In this document: positions 22,194 through 22,405 of the stretch, in pieces | Layout of the letters: the number at the start of each line of letters is the position of its first letter | Numbering within the stretch: the first letter of the stretch is position 1 | From: Bacteroidaceae bacterium | GTDB lineage: Bacteria; Bacteroidota; Bacteroidia; Bacteroidales; Bacteroidaceae | Length of the DNA: 22,405 bases | Direction: 5' to 3' | Assembly: GCA_017503065.1 (NCBI GenBank) | Contig: JAFVTT010000012.1 | Coordinates: 1 to 22,405 of the forward strand | The notes under the pieces: model-generated | The model's database searches: none | What the model was told of the DNA's origin: nothing | Seen by the model: only the letters and a program-made list of their open reading frames with translations | Translations under genes and position numbers: made by a program

Positions 22194-22405
22194 CCTCTGC
22201 GCACTCTCGTCGTAACGAAGTTTGCGACCCCTCCAGCGCCAGCGTAATACGCCAAGGAAAATAAAAAACTCTGCGCTCTCGGCGTAATCTGCGTGCAAAA
22301 AAATCATAACCGCTCTCAACAAACCTCACGCAGAGAGCGCAGAGGACACAGAGTAGCAAAGCAAACTACGCTGTCGCTGGATTAGTCGCTCGCTTCGCGC
22401 GACAG
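22194..22405. repeat. Repeat family B, copy 4 with extension, cut by window end
   Basis: The core 22194-22345 has left end CCTCTGCGCACTC (like copy 2) and right end GAGAGCGCAGAGG. The GTAGCAAAGCAAAC...GCGCGACAG extension seen after copy 1 follows and runs off the window. With the family C element it fills 22058-22405. Confidence 0.8.

Overview
The window looks like a chromosomal segment of a Bacteroidales bacterium, probably Prevotellaceae or a relative. The basis is the gene content: an M3 peptidyl-dipeptidase, a Y-family polymerase followed by a YolD-like protein, a cytosolic PAS kinase with an NtrC-type regulator, and tandem unfused MacB/FtsX-type permeases. Intergenic regions are crowded with repeats and Shine-Dalgarno sequences are poor. 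Coding DNA is moderately GC-rich. I see no rRNA, tRNA, CRISPR array or transposase gene.

Left part (1-5220, + strand): the 3' part of a Dcp-like M3 metallopeptidase; a repeat-filled 518-bp gap; a Y-family DNA polymerase overlapping by 4 nt (ATGA) a short, apparently truncated YolD-like protein; a three-unit 22-bp tandem repeat; and a membrane-anchored calcineurin-like metallophosphatase. The phosphatase overlaps by 23 bp the convergent kinase gene.

Centre (5198-8534): two minus-strand genes, a sigma-54 activator of NtrC type (6859-8214) and a membrane-free PAS histidine kinase (5198-6403). The 455-bp gap between them holds a palindrome doublet and GC-rich structured repeats. The divergent region 8215-8534 carries a full-consensus sigma-54 promoter (8458-8473), with TGTGCG/CGCACA palindromes 60-100 bp upstream of it.

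Right part (8535-22057, + strand): a TolC-like outer-membrane protein, an HlyD-like periplasmic adaptor, three paralogous ~850-residue ABC permeases and one LolD/MacB-type ATPase. Together they make a MacB-like tripartite export system. I infer that the kinase/activator pair switches it on through the sigma-54 promoter.

The unusual layer is the repeats. (A) 75-77 bp doublets of a perfect 20-bp palindrome. (B) ~153-bp elements with 12-13 bp inverted ends. (C) 3'-flanking elements with two hairpins whose stems differ between copies but stay paired. (E) CTCCCCTCC/GGAGGGG elements that flank nearly every pump gene, with their GGGTCC end facing the coding body; in all three permeases the element lies inside the reading frame between the start codon and TM1. 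(L) long forms of E with nested covarying helices. (F) elements with CATACCCCCTCC ends. Gene-free stretches longer than 300 bp hold the following: 1930-2447 C, A, F/L; 6404-6858 A, L, F, E; 8215-8534 promoters; 11626-12444 E/L, A half, B, A, E; 20381-21382 B, B, A half, 22-bp repeats, hairpin, A, E, E; 22058-22405 C, B.
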